DNA of 64,000 nt from positions 1 through 64,000 of the forward strand of contig NZ_PPCV01000004.1 in the NCBI RefSeq assembly GCF_004126535.1, written 5' to 3'. Both the position numbers and the translations under genes were made by a program. This document shows positions 35,998-43,577 of this stretch, piece after piece. Below the pieces are notes generated by a model. The model was given only the letters and a program-made list of their open reading frames with translations, searched no databases and was not told where the DNA came from. This DNA is from Propioniciclava flava (GTDB taxonomy: Bacteria; Actinomycetota; Actinomycetes; Propionibacteriales; Propionibacteriaceae). Positions within the stretch are counted from its first letter, which is position 1. The number at the start of each line of letters is the position of its first letter.

Positions 35998-37229
35998 GCT
36001 GTGGCTCCAGGGTTGGTAGGAATGAAGGCTTCGATCACGAAACCTCCGGTGATGTGGTTGCGTGCGGCCATCGTGCCACCAAAGGCGGCGACGCGCTCGC
36101 GCATGCCGACCAGCCCGTGTCCGAGACCGTCGGTGACCCCTGCTCCCTTGCCGTTGTCGCGGATCTGCAGCGACACCCCGGCGGGGGAGTGGTGAATACG
36201 GACCCGGACGGCGGCGTCTGGCCCGGCATGTTTGACCGCATTGGTGAGGGCTTCTTGGACGATGCGCACGATGGCCAGTTCCATCGCGGGGGTCAGCAGG
36301 CGGCGCAAGCTGACGTCGCCGGTGACCTCCAGGCGCACGTCGCGACCCGCATCGACCAAACCTTGGATGATGCCCTGAAGATCACCAAGGTTGGCGGCCG
36401 GGGAGAGTTCGGGTGCCTGACCGTCGCGCAAGACACCAACGAGACGGCGGGTCTCGGCGAGGGATTCTTGGGCGGTGGTGCGGATGGTGGTGAGCGCGCG
36501 CTCAGCCACGGCGAGACGCTTCTCCGGGTCGCCGTCCATGCCCGCGGCATACGCACCGCCATCGGCCTGGACGACGATCACGGCGAGGCTGTGGGCGACC
36601 ACATCGTGCATCTCCCGGGCCAGACGCTGACGCTCCTGCGTCGCCGTGAGCAGCATCGCCTGCTGGTATTGCTGCTGCTGGGCGAGGAGGGCGTGGAGGG
36701 AGGCGTCCCGGGCGACCGAGCGGGAGCGGACGGCGCTGCCGATCGCCCAGGAGGCGGCCACCAGGGAGGCCATCGCGGTGAACGATGCGGCCAGGGCGAA
36801 CATGTCGCTCACGTCCGGATGCCACGACATCCCCGACCAGGAGATCGCCGCGAGTAGCGCGGCGGCAAAGCCGATGATCAGCCAACTGTTGCGCCACCGC
36901 TCCCGCCCGTAAGCGGCGACGGTGTACAGCATGATCGGGACGGCGATGTTGGTCAGCGACGGCCCCATCGCGAATCCGACCTGGAGCAGGTGGACCGGGA
37001 TGATGGCGAGCGCCACCAGGTCGGGGAACTTCAGACGCCACAGCAGGGGGATCGCGATGCCGACGAGGCGAAGCAGGAACCACGAGCCGCCACCGACGTA
37101 CCACTGGTCGAGGGCAACGAACATCACGAGCGCAGCCAACATGGCATCCGTCGGGCGCGGGATCCAGAAGGACGACTCCCGCCACCGGGGGAGGGTCGTC
37201 TGCTCAGGTGCGGGGAGCGGTGTGGTCAC
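35994..37229 (-). CDS. Sensor histidine kinase, NarX/DesK-like (HisKA_3)
   Basis: This membrane sensor of about 411 residues has four to six N-terminal helices and no large extracytoplasmic domain. A coiled dimerisation helix (SLHALLAQQQQYQQAMLLTA) leads into the HisKA_3 phosphoacceptor motif EMHDVVAHSLAVIV. The ATPase domain has IVQEALTNAVKHAG (N box) and DNGKGAGVTDGLGHGLVGMR (G boxes). It would phosphorylate the response regulator encoded directly downstream (stop and start overlap). I chose the GTG at 37229, which overlaps the aztA stop; a GTG at 37253 would add eight residues. The ligand is likely sensed in the membrane. Confidence 0.88.
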   Translation of the reverse strand: MTTPLPAPEQTTLPRWRESSFWIPRPTDAMLAALVMFVALDQWYVGGGSWFLLRLVGIAIPLLWRLKFPDLVALAIIPVHLLQVGFAMGPSLTNIAVPIMLYTVAAYGRERWRNSWLIIGFAAALLAAISWSGMSWHPDVSDMFALAASFTAMASLVAASWAIGSAVRSRSVARDASLHALLAQQQQYQQAMLLTATQERQRLAREMHDVVAHSLAVIVVQADGGAYAAGMDGDPEKRLAVAERALTTIRTTAQESLAETRRLVGVLRDGQAPELSPAANLGDLQGIIQGLVDAGRDVRLEVTGDVSLRRLLTPAMELAIVRIVQEALTNAVKHAGPDAAVRVRIHHSPAGVSLQIRDNGKGAGVTDGLGHGLVGMRERVAAFGGTMAARNHITGGFVIEAFIPTNPGATA

Positions 37230-38131
37230 CTGACCAGCGTAAACACCCCGCACCAGGGGAGCATCAGCCCTCGGGATGGGCTGCGCCTCATCCCCTGGGG
37301 CGGTTGCCGTGGGCCATATCCCCTGGGGCGGTTGCCGTGGGCCATATCCGGCGTGCTGTCGGGTCGATGGGGCGGGCAGGCTGGATCGTCGAGGAGGTCC
37401 GTGGTCGCCGGGTGTAGCGCGCCCAAGCCGTAGGCCTTCTCCACGTGTTCGCGGGTGAGGACCTCGTCGGGAGGGCCCGCCGCGAGAACGCGGCCTCCCG
37501 TGAGGAGCACCCAGTCGGCCGCGCGAGCCTCGTCTAGGTCGTGGGTGGTCAGCACGACGCCGTGGCCTCGCTCGCGTTCAGCGTGGATGATGGCGTCGAT
37601 CGTCCGCATCGAGACCAAGTCGAGCCCAGTGAGGGGCTCATCAAGCAGCAGCATCTGGTGGCGTTGGGTGATCCCTTGAGCCACATAGACGCGTTGGCGC
37701 TGTCCGCCGGACAACTCATCGAGGTGCCTGCCTGCGAGCGCGGTCACGTCCAGGCGTTCCATCGCCTCCTGCACCCGGGCCCGGTCGCGGGCGCGGGGAC
37801 GCCGGAACCAACCCAGGTCGGAGTACAGCCCCATAGCGACGGCCTCGCCGACAGTGATGGGGGTGCCGGTCGGGAACGCGGGTGACTGCATCACGTATGA
37901 GGTGACCCCGCGGCGTCCAGGTGGGCCCCCCAGCACGCTCAGCGTTCCCCCCATGACCGGGAGGATGCCGGCCAGGGCGTTGAGGAGGGTCGATTTTCCT
38001 GAACCGTTAGGGCCGATGATGGCGGTGACGCCCTGAGCTGGGATGGTGAAATCGGACGCCGCCAACGCGACCTGATGGCCATAACCCAGCGTCACCCCGG
38101 TGCCGAGAGCAAACGGGGGTGTCGCGTTCAT
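37226..38131 (-). CDS. aztA: Zinc ABC transporter ATP-binding protein (AztA/ZnuC-like)
   Basis: This 301-residue ATPase is paired with a metal permease. Walker A is GPNGSGKST, Q-loop MQSPAFPTG, signature LSGGQRQRVYVAQGI, Walker B MLLLDEPLTGLD and H-loop TTHDLDEA. The start at 38131 (MNATPPFALGTG) overlaps the permease stop. The last 35 residues (after AHGNRPRG) are odd: they exist because of a 28-bp tandem duplication that shifts the frame past a TGA. Without it the protein would end at RPRG. As it stands, the TGA overlaps the start of the kinase gene. Confidence 0.85.
   Translation of the reverse strand: MNATPPFALGTGVTLGYGHQVALAASDFTIPAQGVTAIIGPNGSGKSTLLNALAGILPVMGGTLSVLGGPPGRRGVTSYVMQSPAFPTGTPITVGEAVAMGLYSDLGWFRRPRARDRARVQEAMERLDVTALAGRHLDELSGGQRQRVYVAQGITQRHQMLLLDEPLTGLDLVSMRTIDAIIHAERERGHGVVLTTHDLDEARAADWVLLTGGRVLAAGPPDEVLTREHVEKAYGLGALHPATTDLLDDPACPPHRPDSTPDMAHGNRPRGYGPRQPPQGMRRSPSRGLMLPWCGVFTLVR
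37291..37346. repeat. 28-bp tandem duplication inside the 3' end of aztA
   Basis: Two identical adjacent 28-base units (37291-37318 and 37319-37346), each beginning TCCCCTGGGG on the plus strand. The length is not a multiple of three, so the second copy shifts the aztA frame. With a single unit, aztA would read RPRG then TGA. Confidence 0.9.
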
Positions 38132-38976
38132 GCGTGGACCTCCTGGGCGGGTCGGGCTGCCAGCCATGAGGCGGTGCGCCGGACGGTGAGGGTGAGGAAG
38201 AAGACGGCGATGGAGACCAGCGCCATGGTGGCCGAGCCTGCCGTGCCCCAGTGGTAGCTGAGCGTGAGGCCCAGCCACACGGCGAAAGCCGCGAGTACCA
38301 CGGAGGTCAGGAACATCTGCGGGACGGTGCGCGCCAGGAGCGCTGCCGTGGCAGGGGGGCCGACGAGCAGGCCGAAGACGAGCAGAGTCCCGACGGCCTG
38401 GAAGCTGCCGATCACTGCCGTGGCGATGAGCACGAGCAGGGCGGCATGGGTGAAGCGCGGGTTCATGCCCAGCGTCTGCGCCTTCGCCGAGGAGAACGCT
38501 AGCGCCAGCAGTGGCCGGTACAGCACCAGCGAACCGGCGACGACGATGACACCCAGAACGCTCATCGACACGACGGTGGACTCATCGACTCCAAAGATGT
38601 CGCCGAAGAGGATGGAGGTGAGCGACCCCGTATAGGAGCGAGACTTACTGATCAGCGCCACGCCCAGGGCCATCATCCCGACGAACAACAACCCGATGGC
38701 GGTGTCCTCCTTCAGCGACGTCTGCCGGTGGATCAGTTCGATCCCGGCGACCATGACCAGCGCCGCGATGGCAGCTCCCAGGAAGGGGCTGAAGCCGAAG
38801 ATGACCCCGGCGGCGATGCCCGGCAGGACGCCATGGACGAAGGCGTCCCCGAAAAAGCTCATGCCGCGCAGGACAAGCCACACCCCGACGACGGAACAGG
38901 TGGCAGCGGCCACCATTCCGCCGATGAGTGCGCGTTGCTGGAAGCCCAGGAGAAAGGGCTCGATCCACCATTCCAT
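38128..38976 (-). CDS. aztB: Zinc ABC transporter permease (AztB/ZnuB-like)
   Basis: This 282-residue permease of the ABC-3 (metal) family has about eight helices. Typical stretches are GLVLRG-like WLVLRGMSFFGDAFVHGVLPG, then IELIHRQTSLKEDTAIGLLF, and SFQAVGTLLVFGLLVGPPAT-like sequence. It forms the membrane channel for zinc delivered by AztC and powered by AztA. It overlaps aztA by four bases, and aztC lies 13 bases upstream. Family 3 permeases also carry manganese or iron; zinc is favoured because of the Zur-like operator. Confidence 0.9.
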   Translation of the reverse strand: MEWWIEPFLLGFQQRALIGGMVAAATCSVVGVWLVLRGMSFFGDAFVHGVLPGIAAGVIFGFSPFLGAAIAALVMVAGIELIHRQTSLKEDTAIGLLFVGMMALGVALISKSRSYTGSLTSILFGDIFGVDESTVVSMSVLGVIVVAGSLVLYRPLLALAFSSAKAQTLGMNPRFTHAALLVLIATAVIGSFQAVGTLLVFGLLVGPPATAALLARTVPQMFLTSVVLAAFAVWLGLTLSYHWGTAGSATMALVSIAVFFLTLTVRRTASWLAARPAQEVHA

Positions 38977-38989
38977 GGCTGGCCTGCCC

Positions 38990-39991
38990 TCACGCCAGCG
39001 CGTCAGCGATGCGCTGCGCGTCGGTGAGCATCATGCCGCGGTAGGTGTCGGCGCCAGACCCCGCCGGGCCAACGGACCCTTCATACAGTTCGACGACGGC
39101 GAGCGGGGTGCCCGCCTCGCGGGCGACGGCGTCAACCAGGCGCGGATTGACCGTGTTGTTGGAGAAGATGGCGCGCACTCCGGTGCGGTGGACGACGTCC
39201 ACGAGCGCAGCCAGTTCGGCGGAACTGGGCTCGGCGTCCGTGCCGCCGCCGGGGATCACGACGCCGGCGACGGTGAACCCGTACGCCTGCGCGAAGTAGT
39301 TGTAGGCCTCATGATCGGTCAGCAGGACGCGTCGCTCCTGGGGGATCACCGACAGGATCTGGCGAACCTCGGCGTCGGTGTCGCGGAGTTGCTGCTCGAC
39401 CTGGGCGCCGCAGGTCGTGAACGTGCTGTTTCCGGTGGCGTCGGCGAGGGCGGATCCGACGAGGGCGGCCCCTTTGGCCATGCGTCCGGCGTCCATGTGA
39501 ACGTGGGGGTCGGTGGTGCCGTGGTCGTGTCCGGCGTGGTCGCTGTGGGGTTCGGCGCTTCCGCCGTGCTCGGCAGCATCGCTGTGTTGTGCTGATCCGA
39601 ACGGGATGGGGTCGAGTTGGGGTGCCATCTCGACCAGGTGGGCGCCGTCCTTGGCCGCGTTGGCGAGGGTGGTGCGCAGGCCGCCCTCGAGCCCGAGCCC
39701 GTTGGTGATGACGAGTTTGGCCTTGACCAGGTTTGCCACTTCCGCCGAGGACGTGGAGAACTCGTGGGGATCGTCCCCGGGTCCCATGAGCGTGGCCGAG
39801 GTCGTTCCCGCGCACTGGCTGATGTCGGACAGGATCGAGCCCCAATGGGTCGTTGTCGCGATGGCCAGCGGTGCGTCCGCGGCGGAGCCTCCGGGAGGGG
39901 AGGAGGGCGTCGCGGCCCCGGATGAACAGGCGGTGGCTAGTAGGGCAAGGGACGCGATGAGACCCGGAAGGGCCACGCGGGAGGCGCGCAT
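38990..39991 (-). CDS. aztC: Zinc ABC transporter substrate-binding lipoprotein (AztC/ZnuA-like)
   Basis: This 333-residue cluster A-I metal-binding protein has a signal peptide and lipobox (LLATACSSG), so it is anchored on the outer face of the membrane. Ligand motifs include DDPHEFSTSSAEVA and LLTDHEAYNYFAQAYGFTVA, and a His-rich loop in the middle (HSDHAGHDHGTTDPHVHMD) is the hallmark of zinc-specific members. It is first in a three-gene operon with aztB and aztA. A ribosome site TAGGAG and a Zur-like palindrome lie just upstream. The azt naming rests on the aztD-like gene elsewhere in the window. Confidence 0.9.
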   Translation of the reverse strand: MRASRVALPGLIASLALLATACSSGAATPSSPPGGSAADAPLAIATTTHWGSILSDISQCAGTTSATLMGPGDDPHEFSTSSAEVANLVKAKLVITNGLGLEGGLRTTLANAAKDGAHLVEMAPQLDPIPFGSAQHSDAAEHGGSAEPHSDHAGHDHGTTDPHVHMDAGRMAKGAALVGSALADATGNSTFTTCGAQVEQQLRDTDAEVRQILSVIPQERRVLLTDHEAYNYFAQAYGFTVAGVVIPGGGTDAEPSSAELAALVDVVHRTGVRAIFSNNTVNPRLVDAVAREAGTPLAVVELYEGSVGPAGSGADTYRGMMLTDAQRIADALA

Positions 39992-40010
39992 CGGAAGCTC
40001 CTAACAATAG

Positions 40011-40025
40011 TGAGAATAGTTCTCA
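40011..40025. promoter_or_regulatory. Zur-like operator upstream of aztC
   Basis: TGAGAATAGTTCTCA has perfect 6-bp arms around TAG and fits the Zur consensus pattern TGAnAATnnTTnTCA. It lies about 20 bases before the aztC start on the minus strand. A related site precedes aztD at 46318-46332. Confidence 0.65.
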
Positions 40026-40083
40026 ATACTAACGTGTGCGGAGTCCTTCGACAAAACGGGGCCCGTGGATCGCTGCGGGTGGG

Positions 40084-40515
40084 TTACGCCTGGGGATCGG
40101 GGGTGGTGAGGGGGGTCAGGGCCTCGGTGAGCGTGGCGCGCTCCTGGGGGGAGAGTCCGCCGAGGATCCCCTCCGCGCCGCGATCGCGCGCCTGTGCGAC
40201 GCGGGCCAGGAGGTCTCGGCCCGAGGGGGTGAGGGAGAGCAGGGTGGCGCGTCCGTCGGAGGGGTCGGGGGTGCGTGCCACCCAGCCGCCGGCCTCGAGC
40301 GTGTCGATGACCTCCGTCGCCGACCCTCGGGCGACGCGGAGGCGTCCGGCGACCTGCGAGGGGCGTGCGGGCTCGAGTCGGGCGATGGCGCGCAGGGCGT
40401 GGGCCTGGTGAGGGTTGACGGGGAGCCCGTCGAGGGCGGCCGCGTGGGCAGCGCGCAGGCGTCGTGCCGCGCGCAGGATGAGGTCGGCCAACTCGGACGT
40501 GGCGGGAATACTCAC
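40084..40515 (-). CDS. MarR-family transcriptional regulator
   Basis: This 143-residue MarR protein has the recognition helix PSQVAGRLRVARGSATEVID and the wing with RTPDPSDGRATLLSLTPSGR. It is divergent from an ABC exporter gene, with a 58-base gap that holds a palindrome. It likely represses both units and is released by a drug-like ligand. This arrangement of MarR next to an ABC multidrug exporter is common in actinobacteria. Confidence 0.88.
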   Translation of the reverse strand: MSIPATSELADLILRAARRLRAAHAAALDGLPVNPHQAHALRAIARLEPARPSQVAGRLRVARGSATEVIDTLEAGGWVARTPDPSDGRATLLSLTPSGRDLLARVAQARDRGAEGILGGLSPQERATLTEALTPLTTPDPQA

Positions 40516-40531
40516 AGAGCCTCCGCAGTTG

Positions 40532-40552
40532 ATAGTGAGGTAACCTCAGTAT
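40532..40552. promoter_or_regulatory. Candidate MarR operator between marR and ABC exporter genes
   Basis: A 21-base near-palindrome with arms ATAGTGAGGT and ACCTCAGTAT around a central A (9 of 10 positions pair). Its right end merges with a -10 box TATAAC (40550-40555) for the plus-strand exporter gene, so bound repressor would block RNA polymerase. Confidence 0.6.
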
Positions 40553-40573
40553 AACGACAGAAAGGGGCACCAG

Positions 40574-42370
40574 ATGGCTATGGGCCCCCCAGAACTCCGC
40601 GGCCCCGCCCGCATCGATCCCGCCGACCGCGCACAACTCGCCGAATCGCCTGTGAGTTGGGAGCGGGTCGTCCGCCTCTTCCGGCCCCACCTCGGCGCGC
40701 TGAGCGTCGTCATTCTTGCGGTCGTGGCCGCATCGCTCGTCGGCTTGGCGCAACCCTTCCTGCTGCGCGCCGTCATCGACGACGCGCTCCCTCACGGCGA
40801 CCTCACCCTCCTGGCCTGGGCCGTCGGGGGCATGATCGCCATCGCCATCGCCACCGGAGTGCTTGGGGTCGTCCAGACATGGCTTGCCACCGCGATGGGG
40901 CAGCGGGTCATGAGCCGCCTGCGTTCCGACGTCTTCGCCCACCTGCAACGTCAGTCGATGGCCTTCTTCAAGCGCACGCGCGGCGGAGAGATCCAATCGC
41001 GCCTCATCAATGACATCGCGGGGCTTCAATCCGTCATCACCACCACGGCGACCTCCGTGGCCTCCAACGTCACCACCGCCGTCGGCACCGCCGCAGCCAT
41101 GGTTCTCCTGGACTGGCGCCTCAGCCTGCTCAGCCTCATCGTCCTTCCCCCCGCTGTGCTGCTCACCCGCCGCGTCGCGTTGATTCGCCGCGACATCACC
41201 GCTCAACGGCAGGCCACCTTGGCTGACCTCCACGCCCAGGTCGACGAGGCCCTCAGCGTCAACGGCGCCCTGTTGACCAAGACCCTCGGTGCCGCACAAG
41301 CGCGCGTCGACGCCTTCGACGAAACCTCGGCGACGCTCGTCGATCTGGAGATCCGCAGCCAACTCGCCGGGAAGTGGCGCATGGCCACCATGCAGATCGT
41401 CTTCGCTGTGATCCCCGCGATCATCTATCTCGCCGCAGGCTTCCCCGCGCTCACCGGTGACATCACGATCGGCACCCTGGTCGCGTTCACCGCCTTGCAG
41501 TCGCAGATCTTCCGTCCCATCCTGGGGCTGCTGAGCATGGGAGCCCAGTGGGTCGCGTCCATGGCGCTGCTGAGCCGCATCTTCGGCTACCTCGACCTCC
41601 CCGTGGACGTCCCAGAACCCACGCATCCCACACCCCTGCCTGCCGCGTCCGTGCGTGGCGAGGTCGTGTTCGAGGACGTCAGCTACCGCTACCCCGACGG
41701 TGACGTGGACGTCGTGTCCGACGTCGATCTGACGCTCGCGCCCGGACGGACGGTCGCCGTGGTGGGGGAGACCGGCTCAGGCAAGTCCACGCTGGCCTCA
41801 CTCCTGGTGCGGCTCGCCGACCCCACCCGTGGGCGCATCACGCTCGACGGGATCGACCTGCGCGACCTCTCCTTGACCGACCGCGCCCGCGCCATCGGCG
41901 TCGTGAGCCAAGAGACGTACCTGTCGCATGCCAGCGTCCGCGACAACCTCCTCCAGGCCAAGCCGGACGCCGACGACGCGGAACTGTGGCGTGCCCTCGG
42001 GGTGGCTCAGGTCGCAGAGACCATCGTCGCGCTGCCCGCGGGGTTGGACACCCTGGTCGGGGCGCGCGGTCATCGGCTCTCGGGTGGCGAGCGCCAACGC
42101 GTCGCGGTGGCGCGCACGCTGCTGGCCGATCCGCGCGTTCTGGTCCTCGACGAGGCGACCAGCGCGCTCGACACCGAGACCGAACGAGAGTTCCAGGCTG
42201 CCCTGGACGCGCTCGCCCAAGGACGCACGACGCTCACGATCGCCCATCGCCTCAGCACGGTGCGCGACGCCGACGAGATCGTCGTCATGGACCACGGGCG
42301 CATCGTCGAGCGGGGCACGCACGAGAGCCTGCTGGCAGCCGGTGGTCGCTACGCGGAACTGGCGGCCTAA
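40574..42370 (+). CDS. ABC exporter, fused membrane and ATPase domains (multidrug type)
   Basis: This 598-residue half-transporter has residues about 40-330 as a six-helix exporter domain with the cytoplasmic loops usual for type IV ABC exporters, and residues about 355-598 as the ATPase with Walker A GETGSGKST, Q-loop VVSQETYLSHASV, signature LSGGERQRVAVARTL, Walker B VLVLDEATSALD and H-loop TIAHRLSTV. It should act as a homodimer or with a partner encoded elsewhere. An AAAGGGG ribosome site precedes the ATG. It is divergent from the marR gene that probably controls it. Confidence 0.92.
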   Translation: MAMGPPELRGPARIDPADRAQLAESPVSWERVVRLFRPHLGALSVVILAVVAASLVGLAQPFLLRAVIDDALPHGDLTLLAWAVGGMIAIAIATGVLGVVQTWLATAMGQRVMSRLRSDVFAHLQRQSMAFFKRTRGGEIQSRLINDIAGLQSVITTTATSVASNVTTAVGTAAAMVLLDWRLSLLSLIVLPPAVLLTRRVALIRRDITAQRQATLADLHAQVDEALSVNGALLTKTLGAAQARVDAFDETSATLVDLEIRSQLAGKWRMATMQIVFAVIPAIIYLAAGFPALTGDITIGTLVAFTALQSQIFRPILGLLSMGAQWVASMALLSRIFGYLDLPVDVPEPTHPTPLPAASVRGEVVFEDVSYRYPDGDVDVVSDVDLTLAPGRTVAVVGETGSGKSTLASLLVRLADPTRGRITLDGIDLRDLSLTDRARAIGVVSQETYLSHASVRDNLLQAKPDADDAELWRALGVAQVAETIVALPAGLDTLVGARGHRLSGGERQRVAVARTLLADPRVLVLDEATSALDTETEREFQAALDALAQGRTTLTIAHRLSTVRDADEIVVMDHGRIVERGTHESLLAAGGRYAELAA

Positions 42371-42385
42371 CCCCAGACGCCAGGC

Positions 42386-43492
42386 TCAGTCGCGACCGCG
42401 AGGAACCTTGTTGCGCAACAGCCGCCAGCGCCAGCGCAACTGGTCGCGTCGGGCCTGCATCGACGGGTCCGACCCGGCGTGTTGCGTCGCGCGCAGGTAG
42501 CGCTCCCCATAGGACGCCAGGAGTTCGTCGTCGAGGGCGCGGACGCGGGAGATGCCGGTGCTATCGCGGCGCAGGTTGTTGGCCACCAGACCGGCGGGCA
42601 GCCGTTCGAGACGGCGCTTGATCTGGTCCAGCGGGTCGCCGATGGCGCGCAGGAGTTCCACCGCGAATCGCAGCCCCTGATCTGAGGGTTCCTCGGCGTC
42701 GGGGTATCGGGCCGCGATCCACGCGCGGACGGCGGCGATCTCGATGTCGTCGGCATTCGGCTGAGGTACAGGAGGCTGACTGGGCAGCGCTGCAGGCGCG
42801 TCGTCGCGGGGCGCGACGGTCGCGGCGGGGCCGGGCAGGTCGCGCAGTCGGTCGGCGATGCTGAGGAACGAGTCGTCGAGGCGCTGGCGCAACTGGTGCG
42901 CCTCCAGGAAGAGGGCGTCGATCTCGGCGCGTCCTTGGGGTGAGAGTTCGGCGTACTGGGTGCTCTTGTAGCGCAACGCGTGCTCATACTCGGCCCAGGC
43001 GTGCGCGGCCACCGTCCGGACTTGGATCTCCAGGCCGTTGAAGGCGTGGAAGTAGTGGTCCAGGTCGCCGCCGCGTTGGATCCACTGGGAGTCGAATCGC
43101 TCGCCGGTCACGATGAAATGCCAGCAGTCGTATCCCTTGTGGTCGCCGTCGCGTTCGTCGCCCGGGTTGCGGTCCTCGGTGAGGGTGAACCGGGCCCGGA
43201 TGGCCGCCATCGCGCGCTCCCGTTCCGCCGACGTGTAGACGATGACACGGGCGGCCACGAGATCGGTCACCTGGTGGCGCGGGTCGGCATACCCCTTTGC
43301 GCGGCACTTACGCAGGAACGAGGCGATCGACTTGGATCGGGCGGTGATCAGGTGGGCGTTGATGGGCTCTTCGGCCATCAACCGACGCAGATACTCCTCA
43401 AGTTCCACCGCAGCGCCCGGCAGCCAGTCCCATTCCTGAGCCAACTGCTCGTCGAAACCCACGGGGGTCAGTGCGGACGTCATGGCGTCCAT
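42386..43492 (-). CDS. RelA/SpoT-domain nucleotide pyrophosphokinase-like protein
   Basis: This 368-residue cytoplasmic protein has a synthetase domain in the N-terminal two thirds: ARSKSIASFLRKCRAKGYAD, DLVAARVIVYTS, KGYDCWHFIV and LEIQVRTVAAHAWAEYEHAL followed by RYK. These retain the Arg/Lys, Asp, Tyr, His and Glu positions used for pyrophosphate transfer in (p)ppGpp synthetases. There is no HD hydrolase domain and no TGS/ACT regulatory part. The C-terminal third is helical with a Pro-rich linker. It could be a small alarmone synthetase or a toxSAS-like enzyme. The ATG at 43492 follows GAGGAAC; an ATG at 43483 is also possible. Confidence 0.82.
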   Translation of the reverse strand: MDAMTSALTPVGFDEQLAQEWDWLPGAAVELEEYLRRLMAEEPINAHLITARSKSIASFLRKCRAKGYADPRHQVTDLVAARVIVYTSAERERAMAAIRARFTLTEDRNPGDERDGDHKGYDCWHFIVTGERFDSQWIQRGGDLDHYFHAFNGLEIQVRTVAAHAWAEYEHALRYKSTQYAELSPQGRAEIDALFLEAHQLRQRLDDSFLSIADRLRDLPGPAATVAPRDDAPAALPSQPPVPQPNADDIEIAAVRAWIAARYPDAEEPSDQGLRFAVELLRAIGDPLDQIKRRLERLPAGLVANNLRRDSTGISRVRALDDELLASYGERYLRATQHAGSDPSMQARRDQLRWRWRLLRNKVPRGRD

Positions 43493-43563
43493 TGTTCCTC
43501 GTTGCGCCTGTTCCTCGTCGCGCCGGGCTTCGGACGCCTGGTGCGGTGGAGCGGTGAGGGGCC

Positions 43564-43569
43564 TAGTCT
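43564..43569 (+). promoter_or_regulatory. -10 element for leaderless MFS transcript
   Basis: TAGTCT ends eight bases before the ATG at 43578. No ribosome-binding site is visible between them, consistent with a leaderless mRNA. Confidence 0.45.
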
Positions 43570-43577
43570 GCACGGAC

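Noticed and set aside
40001-41626. A 541-codon minus-strand frame covering marR and the ABC exporter start
   Set aside because: It overlaps a clear MarR protein in another frame and an intact ABC exporter on the other strand.
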